A DNA stretch of 64,000 bases from Nitrososphaerota archaeon. GTDB taxonomy: Archaea; Thermoproteota; Nitrososphaeria; Nitrososphaerales; Gagatemarchaeaceae. The notes beneath the pieces were generated by a model. That model did no database searches and was not told the DNA's origin. It saw nothing but the letters and a program-made list of their open reading frames with translations. The position numbers and the translations under genes are program-made. Location: NCBI GenBank assembly GCA_027886905.1, contig JAPCJO010000003.1:1-64000 (forward strand), written 5' to 3'. Below are positions 54,885-64,000 of this stretch, piece after piece (positions within the stretch are counted from its first letter, which is position 1; every line of letters begins with the position of its first letter).

Positions 54885-56276
54885 TCAAGACGCCTTGAGC
54901 GCGGCCACGAGGTCCGAGAGCACCTTCTTCGCGTCCCCGAAGACCATCCACGTGTTGGGGAGGTAGAAGAGCTCGTTGTCCGACCCGGAGAAGCCGGGGC
55001 TCATCGAGCGCTTGATGAAGACCACCGTCTTCGCCTTGTCCACGTTCATGATGGGCATGCCGTAGAGGGGCGAATCTGGCTTGGTGCGCGCGGCCGGGTT
55101 GGTAACGTCGTTGGCGCCAACCACGATAGCGACATCGGTCTCCGGGAATATCGGGTTGATCTTCTCCATCTCCCAGAGCTGGTCGTAGGGGACGTTTGCC
55201 TCTGCGAGCAGGACGTTCATGTGCCCGGGCATCCTTCCCGCGACGGGGTGGATGCCGTACTTGACGTCGATGCCCTTCTCCTGCAGCAGGTCGGAGACCT
55301 CCTTGATCGTGTGCTGTGCCTGGGCAACCGCCATCCCGTACCCTGGGACTATGACCACCGACCTTGCGTTCTCCAGGATGGTGGCGACGTCGCCCGCCGA
55401 GAGCGACTGGACCGGGCGCGCCTGGGTGGCGGCCGCGCCTCCCTCGACCTTCACGACCTTCGCGCCGACGCCGCCGAAGAGCACGTTGGTGAACGACCGG
55501 TTCATGGCCTGGCTCATGATAAGCGCGAGGACGAAGCCCGACGAGCCGTCGAGGGAGCCCGCGACGATGAGGAGCTTGTTGTTGAGGACGAACCCGAGCG
55601 CCGCGGCGGACATGCCCGTGTAGGCGTTGAGTATGGCTATGACAGTCGGCATGTCGGCGCCACCGATTCCCATCACGAGGAGGAATCCGAAGAGGAGTGC
55701 GAAAGCCGCCATTATCGGGAGGGCGAAGGTCTGGGAGGGTTCCGCGACCAGGAACACCCCGACGGCGGCGGAGACCAAGAGTATTGCGATGCTGACGAAG
55801 TTCTTCCCTGGGTAGACGAACGGCCGTCCAGGGATGAGCTCCTGGAGCTTCGCGAACGCGATGCAGCTCCCCGCGAAGGTGAGGAACCCGAGTATCATCT
55901 CCGCCGACAGGACGGATAGAGTGAAGGTGTTGGCCGTGGTGTGGTAGTCGTAGAACTCCGCAGCCCCCACGAGGGCGACCGCGAGAGAGCCGAAGGCCTG
56001 TGACACCGCAGTCCTCTGCGGGAGGGCCGTGGTAGCGACGCGCAGCGCGATGGGCGTCCCGACGACGAACCCTATGAGGATCGCGCCAATCAGGAGGTCG
56101 ATGCGCTGGATTGTGTACGCGGCAAGCGTGGCCGCGACCCCGATGGCCATCCCGAGAGCGGCCGACCTCCCTCCCCACCGGGAGGTCTTGACGTCGCTCA
56201 TGAACCTGAGCGAGAGGATGAAGAGGACTACCGCCGCGACGTAGAGCGCGAGGACGTATGTGGGGTCGAGAGTCAT
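54885..56276 (-). CDS. pntB: NAD(P) transhydrogenase subunit beta
   Basis: GYGMAVAQAQHTIKEV, HPVAGRMPGHMNVLLAEANVPYD, GANDVTNPAA. Confidence 0.94.
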   Translation of the reverse strand: MTLDPTYVLALYVAAVVLFILSLRFMSDVKTSRWGGRSAALGMAIGVAATLAAYTIQRIDLLIGAILIGFVVGTPIALRVATTALPQRTAVSQAFGSLAVALVGAAEFYDYHTTANTFTLSVLSAEMILGFLTFAGSCIAFAKLQELIPGRPFVYPGKNFVSIAILLVSAAVGVFLVAEPSQTFALPIMAAFALLFGFLLVMGIGGADMPTVIAILNAYTGMSAAALGFVLNNKLLIVAGSLDGSSGFVLALIMSQAMNRSFTNVLFGGVGAKVVKVEGGAAATQARPVQSLSAGDVATILENARSVVIVPGYGMAVAQAQHTIKEVSDLLQEKGIDVKYGIHPVAGRMPGHMNVLLAEANVPYDQLWEMEKINPIFPETDVAIVVGANDVTNPAARTKPDSPLYGMPIMNVDKAKTVVFIKRSMSPGFSGSDNELFYLPNTWMVFGDAKKVLSDLVAALKAS

Positions 56277-56653
56277 TGCGCCGGCTTCCCCTTCGGCTTT
56301 TCCTTCGGCTTGTTGCTCTTGAAGAGCCGGACGATGCGCTCCACGAGTATGAAGCCGCTGATGATGTTGGTCGAGGCCAGGGCGACGCCAGCGGTTGCGA
56401 GGATCAGGAGAGTCTGGTCGGTGGTCTCGCTCATCACGATCAGCGCCGCGATCATGGAGACGGAGGAGATCGCGTTGGTCAGCGCCATTAGCGGGGTGTG
56501 GAGCAGCCTGGTGACGTGCCGGATGAGCTCTACGCCGAGGAAGGTCGCCATGATGAACACCAGTAGGTTGGTGACGAGGTCCTCCGAGGTGTACGAGATG
56601 GCCGCCGGCGCGCTTGATGTGACCGTCGCGTTGACCGCGAGCTCGAGGATCAT
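56273..56653 (-). CDS. NAD(P) transhydrogenase alpha subunit, membrane part
   Basis: VTRLLHTPLMALTNAISSV; overlaps both neighbours. Confidence 0.88.
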   Translation of the reverse strand: MILELAVNATVTSSAPAAISYTSEDLVTNLLVFIMATFLGVELIRHVTRLLHTPLMALTNAISSVSMIAALIVMSETTDQTLLILATAGVALASTNIISGFILVERIVRLFKSNKPKEKPKGKPAQ

Positions 56654-57864
56654 GGCTTCTTGGCTCCAGCCGGAGGCGGGGAGGACGACGGCGCCGGGGA
56701 CGCCGGCGCTGCGGGCGCGGCCGCAGCCGCTGCGGCCGGGTCGATGGCCTTGAGCGTCGGCATGTGAACGACCTGGCCCGCGTTGACGACCATCGAGCCC
56801 TTGATCACGTCGTCCTTCGGGTCGATGGCCAGCTTTCCTTCCTTGATCATTATCTGCAACAGCGACGAGATGTTCTTGGAGTAGAGCCTACTGGACTCGG
56901 GTGCCATAGTGGAGGGCAGGTTGAGGGGCCCGTGTATCGTCACCCCGTACTTCACCACCGTCTTGCCCGGCTCGGTGATGGCGCAGTTACCCTTCGCCTC
57001 GGCCGCGAGGTCTACGACCACGGACCCGGGGCGCATGCCCTTGACGGCGTCCTCGGTGATCAGGATGGGCGCCCTCTGGTTGGGGATGAGCGCGGTGGTG
57101 ATCACGACGTCCATCAGCTTGGCGCGCCCCGCCAGGAACTCCTGCTGCTTCTTGGTGAACTCCTCGCCCATCGCCTTTGCGTAGCCGCCGGCGTCCTGGG
57201 CGTCCTTGGCCTCCACGGGCATCTCGGCGAACTTCGCGCCGAGGCTCATGACCTGCTCCTTGACCACGGGCCTGACGTCGTAGGCCTCTACGACCGCCCC
57301 CAGCCTCTTAGCGGTCGCGATCGCCTGGAGCCCGGCGACGCCCGCCCCGAGGATGAAGACCTTGGCGGGAGATATCGTACCGGCGGCGGTCATCATGAGC
57401 GGGAAGAGCTTCGGGACTGTGTCCGCCGCGAGTATCACGGCCTTGTACCCCGCGATGTTCGCCTGCGAGGAGAGCGCGTCCATTGGCTGCGCCCTGCTGA
57501 TGCGCGGGACCAGCTCCATGGCAAACGCGGTGGCCTTGCGGGACGCCAGCCTCTTCACGGTCTCGAGGTTGGCCAGAGGGGAGAGAAACGAGATGGTGGT
57601 GGCGCCCTCCTTGACGAGGGAGGCCTCGTCAGGCGTCGGCGGGGTCACCTTCAGGATTATGTCGGCCTGCGCGTAGAGCGACGCTTGGTCGCTAGCTATC
57701 GTCGCACCGGCGCTCGTGTAGTCGGAGTCAGTGAAGCCCGCGCTCTCGCCAGCGCCCTTCTCGACGACGACGCTGACTCCAGGACCGAACTTGGAGACGG
57801 TCTCCGGGACGACGGAGACGCGCCTTTCGAGGGCCGCCGTCTCTTTCGGGACGCCGACTATCAA
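56650..57864 (-). CDS. pntA: NAD(P) transhydrogenase subunit alpha, NAD-binding part
   Basis: MIVGVPKETAALERRVSVVPETV, VFILGAGVAGLQAIATAKRLGAVVEAYDVRP. Confidence 0.94.
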   Translation of the reverse strand: MIVGVPKETAALERRVSVVPETVSKFGPGVSVVVEKGAGESAGFTDSDYTSAGATIASDQASLYAQADIILKVTPPTPDEASLVKEGATTISFLSPLANLETVKRLASRKATAFAMELVPRISRAQPMDALSSQANIAGYKAVILAADTVPKLFPLMMTAAGTISPAKVFILGAGVAGLQAIATAKRLGAVVEAYDVRPVVKEQVMSLGAKFAEMPVEAKDAQDAGGYAKAMGEEFTKKQQEFLAGRAKLMDVVITTALIPNQRAPILITEDAVKGMRPGSVVVDLAAEAKGNCAITEPGKTVVKYGVTIHGPLNLPSTMAPESSRLYSKNISSLLQIMIKEGKLAIDPKDDVIKGSMVVNAGQVVHMPTLKAIDPAAAAAAAPAAPASPAPSSSPPPAGAKKP

Positions 57865-57952
57865 TCGATTAACCCCGACGGGCCTGCGCTATGGGGAATT
57901 AAGCTTAACCTTTTCACCCTCCGTTTGTAAACGTGGCCAGAGGCGCCGAGAT

Positions 57953-59314
57953 TCACTTGGCAAGGTAGTTTTCCACCGTCTCTCCCAGCCAGAGCATCCC
58001 CTTCTCGAAGAAGTCGAGCCGGATGTTCTCGTTGGGCGAGTGGAGGGCGGAGTCCACGGGTGATATTCCGATGTCCAGCCCGGCGACCCCGTACCTTCGG
58101 GTGAACACGTATAGCGGGCCCGTCCCGGCGCTCGAGATCTCTATGGCCGGGTCCTTCTGGAAGACCTCCTTGGCAGCCTTTATCGCGGCCTGGGCGAGGT
58201 CGCTCTTGTAGCTGGTCCTGGCGGCGGGCTCGCTGGTCTCAAACGCGACCTCGACGTCGCCGTAGCCGTTGGCCTTCAGGTACGCGAGGAGCTTGGCGGT
58301 GAGCTCCGCGGGGTCCTGATCGGGGACGAGCCGGAAGTCCATCTTGCAGTGCGCCTCCGCTGGGAGCACCGTCTTGCTCCCTGGCCCGGTGTAGCCCGCC
58401 CAGATGCCCGCGATGTTCGCGGTGGGCCTGGCGACGAGGGACTTCTTAGCCTGGGCGAGCGGCATCCCTGCGGCGAACTCCTTGCTCCCGTATGTCTTGA
58501 GGAGCTCCTGCGCCTCCGAGGGCTGCTCCTCGAGGAGCTTCAGCTCGTCCTCCGCGAGGTCTTTGACCCTGTCGTACCAGCCCGGGATGAGGATCCTCTC
58601 GTGGGGGTCCTTGATGAGGGCGAGGAGCCTCGTGAGCCTCCAGACGGCGCTGGGGAGGGCGGCCGCGTACATGCTGTGGGCGTCCTGCGACAGCGACCTC
58701 ACGGTTAGCTCGAGGTAGATCATCCCCTTGACGCCCAGGCCCACCACGGGCGTGCCGTCGCTGCCTATCTTCCCGTACTCCCAGATGACCGCGTCGGACT
58801 TGAAGAGTTCGGCGTTCTTGTTGATGTACTCCTCCAGGTGGGGGCTTCCGACCTCCTCCTCCCCCTCGAAGCAGAACTTCACGTTGCAGGGCGGCTCTCC
58901 GTTCACCTTGACGTAGGCCTCGATCAGCTTGAGCCGCGAGACGAGCTCTCCCTTGTCGTCCGAGACGCCGCGCCCGTAGAGCCTGCCGTCGCGGACCTCG
59001 GGCTTGAAGGGCGGGGACTTCCAGAGCTCGAGCGGGACCTCTGGCTGGACGTCGTAGTGGTTGTAGAACAGGACCGTCTTGGGCGACCTCGAGGACTTCA
59101 GCTCGCCATAGACGAGCGGCGCGGCGCCCGGGAGCTGGAGCACCCTCGTTGTCCCGCCTATCTCCTCTATCATCGACTTGACGATGACCGCGCACTCGGA
59201 GATGCCCTCCTTCCTGGCGGAGACGCTGGGCTGCGAGGCGAGCCGGACTATCTCCTTGACGAACCGTCCCTGGTTCTCGTGGATATAGTCAGCGACCTTC
59301 TCGTCGTGGACCAT
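57953..59314 (-). CDS. M20-family dipeptidase/deacylase
   Basis: VLFYNHYDVQP, GRGVSDDKGELVSRL, FCFEGEEEVGSPHLEEY. Confidence 0.9.
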   Translation of the reverse strand: MVHDEKVADYIHENQGRFVKEIVRLASQPSVSARKEGISECAVIVKSMIEEIGGTTRVLQLPGAAPLVYGELKSSRSPKTVLFYNHYDVQPEVPLELWKSPPFKPEVRDGRLYGRGVSDDKGELVSRLKLIEAYVKVNGEPPCNVKFCFEGEEEVGSPHLEEYINKNAELFKSDAVIWEYGKIGSDGTPVVGLGVKGMIYLELTVRSLSQDAHSMYAAALPSAVWRLTRLLALIKDPHERILIPGWYDRVKDLAEDELKLLEEQPSEAQELLKTYGSKEFAAGMPLAQAKKSLVARPTANIAGIWAGYTGPGSKTVLPAEAHCKMDFRLVPDQDPAELTAKLLAYLKANGYGDVEVAFETSEPAARTSYKSDLAQAAIKAAKEVFQKDPAIEISSAGTGPLYVFTRRYGVAGLDIGISPVDSALHSPNENIRLDFFEKGMLWLGETVENYLAK

Positions 59315-59379
59315 TGGGAGCTACTGGCGGCAGCCCGCTGCGCCAATTAAGCTTTAGAGCCCGGAGGCCCGGATCGGGG

Positions 59380-60078
59380 TCAGGATATCTTCAGCAGCCC
59401 GTCGCCGTCGACCCTCATCGTGGTCTCGAAGCTCTTCGCGTCGAGGACGGCGACCCCTCCACTCACGAGCCACTGGTGGAACGCCCCGCTCTCGCTCGGG
59501 GCCCTGACCGTGTGGTTGGAGTGGAGTGAGAGCGTCTTCGTCTTCCCCGTGTAGTTCTTGCCGTCGACGGTTATCTTCAGCCTTCCCGGGTTCGGGCTCT
59601 CGAACTTGACCTCCCTCGTGTAGCTCCTGTAGAAGTGGGCCGTGATGACGACGAAGCCGGCCATGCTCACTATGTCCACCGCGTACATGATCAACTGCTG
59701 CGTCCTGTCTATGGTTATCCCCGCGAGGCCGAAGAATAGCAGCACGATGAGCATCGCCATCCCCATCGCGGCTGCCTTGATCCTGTACCCCTCTCCGGGC
59801 AGGAACTCGAAGTACATCCCGTAAAGCGCCCCGAACAAGATCCCAGAAGCGCCCTGGAGGACGGCCAGTGTGGGGATGTTGGTGTTGATCAGAGTGGACA
59901 GGCAGTTCTGTGCCCCATTCGTCCCTGAGCAATATGAAATCGTGGAGAGCGCCTGGAGCGTCGCGCTGCTGAAGGCCTCGAGCAGTCCCCAGTTGACAAG
60001 CCCGACCGCGGCCGCGAAGAAGATGCCGCCCAGTATGCCGGCCTTGGCGCCAGCGAGGCCGGAAGCCGACTCACTCAC
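59380..60078 (-). CDS. Membrane protein, uncharacterised
   Basis: Several TM segments then soluble C-terminal domain. Confidence 0.6.
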   Translation of the reverse strand: MSESASGLAGAKAGILGGIFFAAAVGLVNWGLLEAFSSATLQALSTISYCSGTNGAQNCLSTLINTNIPTLAVLQGASGILFGALYGMYFEFLPGEGYRIKAAAMGMAMLIVLLFFGLAGITIDRTQQLIMYAVDIVSMAGFVVITAHFYRSYTREVKFESPNPGRLKITVDGKNYTGKTKTLSLHSNHTVRAPSESGAFHQWLVSGGVAVLDAKSFETTMRVDGDGLLKIS

Positions 60079-60092
60079 CCCACGCGCGCAGG

Positions 60093-60563
60093 TCAGGAGA
60101 GGGCTGCGAGGACTTCCTGCTCGTGACCGTCGACCTTGACCTTGCGGAAGATATTCAGTATCTTGCCGTCCTTGCCGATGACGAAAGTGGACCTCTCGGT
60201 CCCCCAGTACTTCTTCCCGTAGTTCTCTTTCTCGACCCAGGTGTGGTAGAGCTTGTTGACCTTCAGGTCATCGTCGCTCAGGAGGGTGAAGTTGAGCCCG
60301 TACTTCTTGATGAAGTCGGCGTGCGAGTCGAGCGAGTCCTTGCTCACCCCGAGCACGACCGCGTCCACTGCCCCGAACTTGGGGAGGTTGTCCCTGAAGG
60401 CGCACGCCTCCTTGGTGCAGCCCGACGTGTCGTCCTTCGGATAGAAGTAGAGGACGACGTTCCTGCCCTTGAGGTCGCTCAGCTTTACGCTCTTGCCGCT
60501 CGAAGCCGGCAGCGTAAAGTCCGGCGCCTCGTCGCCTGTCGCCAGTTCGTGGGTGGGAGCCAT
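60093..60563 (-). CDS. bcp: Peroxiredoxin (Bcp-like)
   Basis: VVLYFYPKDDTSGCTKEACAFRDN. Confidence 0.92.
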   Translation of the reverse strand: MAPTHELATGDEAPDFTLPASSGKSVKLSDLKGRNVVLYFYPKDDTSGCTKEACAFRDNLPKFGAVDAVVLGVSKDSLDSHADFIKKYGLNFTLLSDDDLKVNKLYHTWVEKENYGKKYWGTERSTFVIGKDGKILNIFRKVKVDGHEQEVLAALS

Positions 60564-60613
60564 ATGGTTGCGAGCCGTCCGCGAGCGGCCACTAGTAAAA
60601 CCTTAGTGGCTCG

Positions 60614-60982
60614 CTAGGGCGAGACTATCTGCGCGTTTATCTGCTTGCGGCTGGCGAAACCCTCGTTCTGGGTGTGCCAGAACTCGACGCCCGACTCGCC
60701 GTACTTCCAGCAGAGGTAGACGACGTCTCCGAACCTCTTCGCGGGGAAGTCCAGGAGGCCGGTGTCGATGTCCCTGAGCTTGACGCCCAGGTCCTCGAGC
60801 TCCTGGATCTTTGCCATCAGGTCCTTCACGATGAAGTCCAGCTGATCGGTCTTCTGCCTCGCCTCGGGGACTTCGAAGCCGACGAGGCTGAAGCGCTCAA
60901 TCTCGTCGCGGACACTGTCCGCGACCTTCTTCCTTTCCATTATCGCCTTGAGTTTTATCCTGACGTCGGGGAGCATGCGCAT
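60614..60982 (-). CDS. DUF2203-like protein
   Basis: LGVKLRDIDTGLLDFPAKRFGDVVYLCWKYGESGVEFWHTQNEGFASRK. Confidence 0.8.
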   Translation of the reverse strand: MRMLPDVRIKLKAIMERKKVADSVRDEIERFSLVGFEVPEARQKTDQLDFIVKDLMAKIQELEDLGVKLRDIDTGLLDFPAKRFGDVVYLCWKYGESGVEFWHTQNEGFASRKQINAQIVSP

Positions 60983-61155
60983 CGCCTCTTGAGGAGTGAA
61001 GAGGTGGGCAGGCTCATCTTTCGAGGATCCTGTTGGCGTCTATATCCCTCAGGACAGATGTCTCAGAAAGATTAGCATATATCCCTTCGGTGAGAAAATT
61101 CACGAAAACCCCAAGCCTAAATATATTGATAACAGGGATGAAATCGAGAGAATAG

Positions 61156-61695
61156 TTGTACACAAGAGGCGGGGACAAGGGCGAGACGAGCCTCTACGGC
61201 GCCGCCCGCGTCGCGAAAGATTCCCTCAGGGTCGAGGCCTACGGCACGATCGACGAACTCAACAGCTCGATAGGAGTGGCGGTCGCCGTGTGTGTTCACA
61301 AGGAGATCTCGAAGCCGCTCAAGCGAATCCAGGCGGAGCTCTTCGCCGCGGGCGCGGACCTCGCCACGGCGCTCGCGGGGAAGGGAGGGGCGCGAGTCCC
61401 CCGGATCGGGAGGAAGGACACGGAGCGGCTGGAGAGGATGGTCGACGAGCTCCAGGAGAAGCTGCCCCGGCTCACCAGCTTCATACTGCCCGGCGGCAGT
61501 CAGCTCTCCGCTTCGCTCCACCTCTCGAGGGCCGTCTGCAGGAGGGCGGAGAGAAGGGTCGTCGCGCTGGGACGCGCCGAGAAGATAAACCCTGAGATGA
61601 TCCCCTACCTCAACAGGCTCTCCACCTACCTCTTCAACGCGGCGCGCTACGCGAATGCACTCGAGGGCGTCAAGGACGAGGCGTGGAAGAGATGA
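61156..61695 (+). CDS. Cob(I)alamin adenosyltransferase, PduO type
   Basis: MYTRGGDKGETSLYGAARVAKDSLRVEAYGTIDELNS, LPGGSQLSASLHLSRAVCRRAERRV. Confidence 0.92.
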   Translation: MYTRGGDKGETSLYGAARVAKDSLRVEAYGTIDELNSSIGVAVAVCVHKEISKPLKRIQAELFAAGADLATALAGKGGARVPRIGRKDTERLERMVDELQEKLPRLTSFILPGGSQLSASLHLSRAVCRRAERRVVALGRAEKINPEMIPYLNRLSTYLFNAARYANALEGVKDEAWKR

Positions 61696-61708
61696 CGGCG
61701 CGTTCCAG

Positions 61709-62140
61709 CTAGACCTTGCGGTTGTCCCACGAGTCGACCTTCTCGGGGACGAACTCGATGAAGGCCCTCTTCTCCTTGTTCCTCTCCTGCACCCACTCCA
61801 CGGGCATCTCGTCCGCCCTCCACTGGCGCTCGGAGTACTTGGCCTCGAAGAGAGCGGTGAGCTTCGCTATCAGCCTCTTTTCGGAGATCAGCCGGGACCT
61901 TCCCCACATCACCGCGCCCCGAAGCTCCCGGTACTTGTCGCCGTCGTCGATCACGACGCATGCCTTCCCCTTGGCGGCGAGCCCGACCTTCACCTTGTAG
62001 TCTTGGGCGCGCATGTAGACCCTCTCGCCGACGATGACGAACCAGATCGGGGTGACGTGGGGGTAGCCGTTCTCCATGGCGAAGCCCAGGTAGACCCGGC
62101 GCTGCGACTCGAGGAACCGCCAGACCTCCTGGCGAGACAT
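61709..62140 (-). CDS. Pyridoxamine 5'-phosphate oxidase-like protein
   Basis: RRVYLGFAMENGYPHVTPIWFVIVGERVYM; start trimmed. Confidence 0.75.
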   Translation of the reverse strand: MSRQEVWRFLESQRRVYLGFAMENGYPHVTPIWFVIVGERVYMRAQDYKVKVGLAAKGKACVVIDDGDKYRELRGAVMWGRSRLISEKRLIAKLTALFEAKYSERQWRADEMPVEWVQERNKEKRAFIEFVPEKVDSWDNRKV

Positions 62141-62310
62141 GGCCACATACTGTCTGTTTGCCCGCCTGTAGAGAGCCAAGCTTGCTTGCGGGCTCGCCCG
62201 AGTTGGTGAGATAAGCCTTGCTGGGTCCGCGGGCGACCGGAGCCACGGCCTGCCCGCGGGTGCGTGAGCACTCCCAATCTCTATATATTCGCCGAAGGTC
62301 AACGGCCATC

Positions 62311-62736
62311 ATGAAGCAGATACTCGTCGCGGTCGATGAGCATGCTCACGCTGAGCAGATCGTTGAGAGCGCGATCGAGCTGGCGCAGGGCATATCCGCA
62401 AAGATCATCCTGATGTATGTCGTGGAAGGTTCCCCTCCGGAGAACTATCGCGACACGCACGGGGACGCCCTGCCTGAGCACTACTACCAGGACGAGTTCG
62501 AACGGTCCGTCGGCCCGCTGGTGGACGTGATCGAGAAGGCAGGGATAAGGTGCGAGCCTTTGACCGGGTCGGGGGATCCCGTGAAGGAGATCCTCAGGGT
62601 TGCGAAGTCGAGGAGCGTGAACTACATAGTGATGGGCACGCGCGAGCTGCGAGGCCTGGGCCGCCTCAGGGCCATAGGCAGCGTGTCCAGGAACGTGATA
62701 GAGAAGTCGAGCATCCCCGTGGTCGCCGTGCCCTAG
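62311..62736 (+). CDS. Universal stress protein
   Basis: MKQILVAVDEHAHAEQIVESAIELA...VMGTRELRGLGRLRAIGSVSRNVIEKSSIPVVAVP; CTATATATT TATA box about 28 nt upstream. Confidence 0.9.
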   Translation: MKQILVAVDEHAHAEQIVESAIELAQGISAKIILMYVVEGSPPENYRDTHGDALPEHYYQDEFERSVGPLVDVIEKAGIRCEPLTGSGDPVKEILRVAKSRSVNYIVMGTRELRGLGRLRAIGSVSRNVIEKSSIPVVAVP

Positions 62737-62745
62737 GCCTTCGAC

Positions 62746-63525
62746 TCATCTGCCCACGAAGTTCGGCTTTCTCTTCTCGAGGAACGCGCTCATCCCCTCC
62801 TTCTTGTCCTCGGTGTTGAAGAGGTCGTAGAAGAGAGTTCGCCCGAGCTCCAAGCCGGAAGAGAGTCCCATCTCCTGGGACGCTGCGATGGCCTCCTTGG
62901 CGGCCCGCACCGCGACGGGCGCCTTGGACGCGATCTCCAGGGCCAGCTTGGTTGCCTCCTCTAGGTACTTGCCCGGCGGCACGACCCGGTTGACGAGGCC
63001 CAGCGCCTTCGCCTCCTCTGCAGAGATGGCCCCGCCCGTCAGGATCATCTCCATCGCCTTGTACTTGCCCACTGCCCTGGGGAGCCGCTGTGTCCCCCCT
63101 CCTCCGGGGATTATCCCGATGTTGATCTCGGGCTGGCCCAGCTTCGTCCCCTCGGAGGCGACGATGATGTCGCAGCACATGGCGAGCTCGAGCCCGCCCC
63201 CGAAAGTGTAGCCGCTGAGGGCCGCGATCAGCGGCTTTTCGAAGCTTGCTGCCCTGTCCCAGACGGGCTTGAGATGGTCGGCGCTCTCGATGTCCGCGGC
63301 GGAGAGCTTCGCCATCTCCTTGATGTCCGCGCCGGCGCAAAACGCCTTGTCGCTCCCGGTCAGGACGACGCACCTGACGGATTGGTCGGCCTCCAGAGCG
63401 TCGAGCGCAGCGACCAGCTCGCGCACCAGCACAGAGTTCAGGGCGTTGAGCGCGTCGGGCCTGTTGAGCTTGACCGTGGCCACGGGCCCCTCGACGAGGA
63501 GAGAGACAGTCTGGTAGTTCTCCAT
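62746..63525 (-). CDS. Enoyl-CoA hydratase/isomerase family protein
   Basis: VTGSDKAFCAGADIKEM, GYTFGGGLELAMCCDIIVAS, NIGIIPGGGGTQRLPR. Confidence 0.93.
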   Translation of the reverse strand: MENYQTVSLLVEGPVATVKLNRPDALNALNSVLVRELVAALDALEADQSVRCVVLTGSDKAFCAGADIKEMAKLSAADIESADHLKPVWDRAASFEKPLIAALSGYTFGGGLELAMCCDIIVASEGTKLGQPEINIGIIPGGGGTQRLPRAVGKYKAMEMILTGGAISAEEAKALGLVNRVVPPGKYLEEATKLALEIASKAPVAVRAAKEAIAASQEMGLSSGLELGRTLFYDLFNTEDKKEGMSAFLEKRKPNFVGR

Positions 63526-63580
63526 GCCGACAGCCGCAAAGCGAGAACGTAAAAAAGCCTAGCTATGCCTCGGCTCGCGC

Positions 63581-63985
63581 ATGCCCATCGAGCACACGAC
63601 GAGGCTCCGCGTCAGGTTCGCGGAGACCGATGCCATGCAGGTGGTCTACTACGCGGAGTACTTCGTCTGGTTCGAGGTCGCGAGGACGGAGCTCTTCCGC
63701 GCGATGGGGATGCCCTACAGCGTGATATCGAGGAAGCGCGGGTTCCACACCCCGGTCGTCCAAGCTCACGCCGACTACAAGTCCTCGGCGAGATACGACG
63801 ATGAGGTCGCTGTGAGGGTGTGGGTGAGCAAGGTCGGGAGGTCGAGCCTGAGGCTCGACTATGAGGTCACGAAGCTACCCGGAAAGGTGCTGCTATGCAT
63901 AGGGCACACCGTCCACGTCCTCATCGGGGAGGACGGGAAGCCGATGGAGATCCCCGCAGACATCAGGAAGAAGCTCTCGGACTAG
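63581..63985 (+). CDS. 4HBT/YbgC-like acyl-CoA thioesterase
   Basis: LRVRFAETDAMQVVYYAEYFVWFEVARTELF. Confidence 0.88.
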   Translation: MPIEHTTRLRVRFAETDAMQVVYYAEYFVWFEVARTELFRAMGMPYSVISRKRGFHTPVVQAHADYKSSARYDDEVAVRVWVSKVGRSSLRLDYEVTKLPGKVLLCIGHTVHVLIGEDGKPMEIPADIRKKLSD

Positions 63986-64000
63986 GCGAGCTTTATCTCG

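Noticed and set aside
54826-56178. 450-aa minus-strand ORF overlapping pntB in another frame
   Set aside because: Arg/Gly/His-rich frame-shadow of pntB with no recognisable motif
56764-57930. 388-aa plus-strand ORF opposite pntA
   Set aside because: Antisense shadow; composition atypical for protein
1-64000. CRISPR array or cas genes
   Set aside because: No regularly spaced direct repeats or recognisable Cas proteins seen; the only repeated intergenic unit is the promoter-linked element

Overview
This 64 kb window is high-GC archaeal chromosome. It carries a leaderless-style tRNA-Pro(GGG) gene, TFB, archaeal CCA-adding enzyme, RNase Z, Trm-G10-type methyltransferase, a Rieske/cytochrome b module, an Amt transporter and pntAB. 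The lineage is probably Nitrososphaerota/Thaumarchaeota-related, but that is inference only. Most of the window is ordinary core and metabolic gene content with many antisense shadow ORFs. The most interesting part is about 23.6-32.5 kb. There, seven intergenic regions carry the same rigid promoter architecture, TTACAA-N5-TGCAGAAAATACG-N5-TATA-like (CTTAAGT / TTGTTATA), always pointing at the downstream gene and usually 22-45 nt before the start codon. The genes behind it look like an envelope/stress set: a YqjD/DUF883-like plus YqjE/holin-like plus flippase-like operon; a KaiC/RAD55-like ATPase flanked by two paralogous small proteins; GtrA; two tiny membrane proteins (one lmo0937-like); an uncharacterised 260-aa protein; a cysteine-less HMA-like protein; and a zinc-ribbon DUF4342-like protein. 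A TFB gene and a ribbon-helix-helix-like gene lie at or inside the cluster and are candidate regulators. This looks like an undescribed archaeal stress regulon. Other notable items: a lone TnpB with intact catalytic motifs and two perfect hairpins downstream, an MFS-UspA fusion, a cytochrome b with Lys at the expected fourth haem ligand, a Rieske gene whose Tat motif lies upstream of any canonical start, perfect inverted repeats in front of the cyclase gene and the RHH gene, and several sub-60-aa membrane proteins missing from the ORF track. All family names come from reading motifs by eye; no database search was run.
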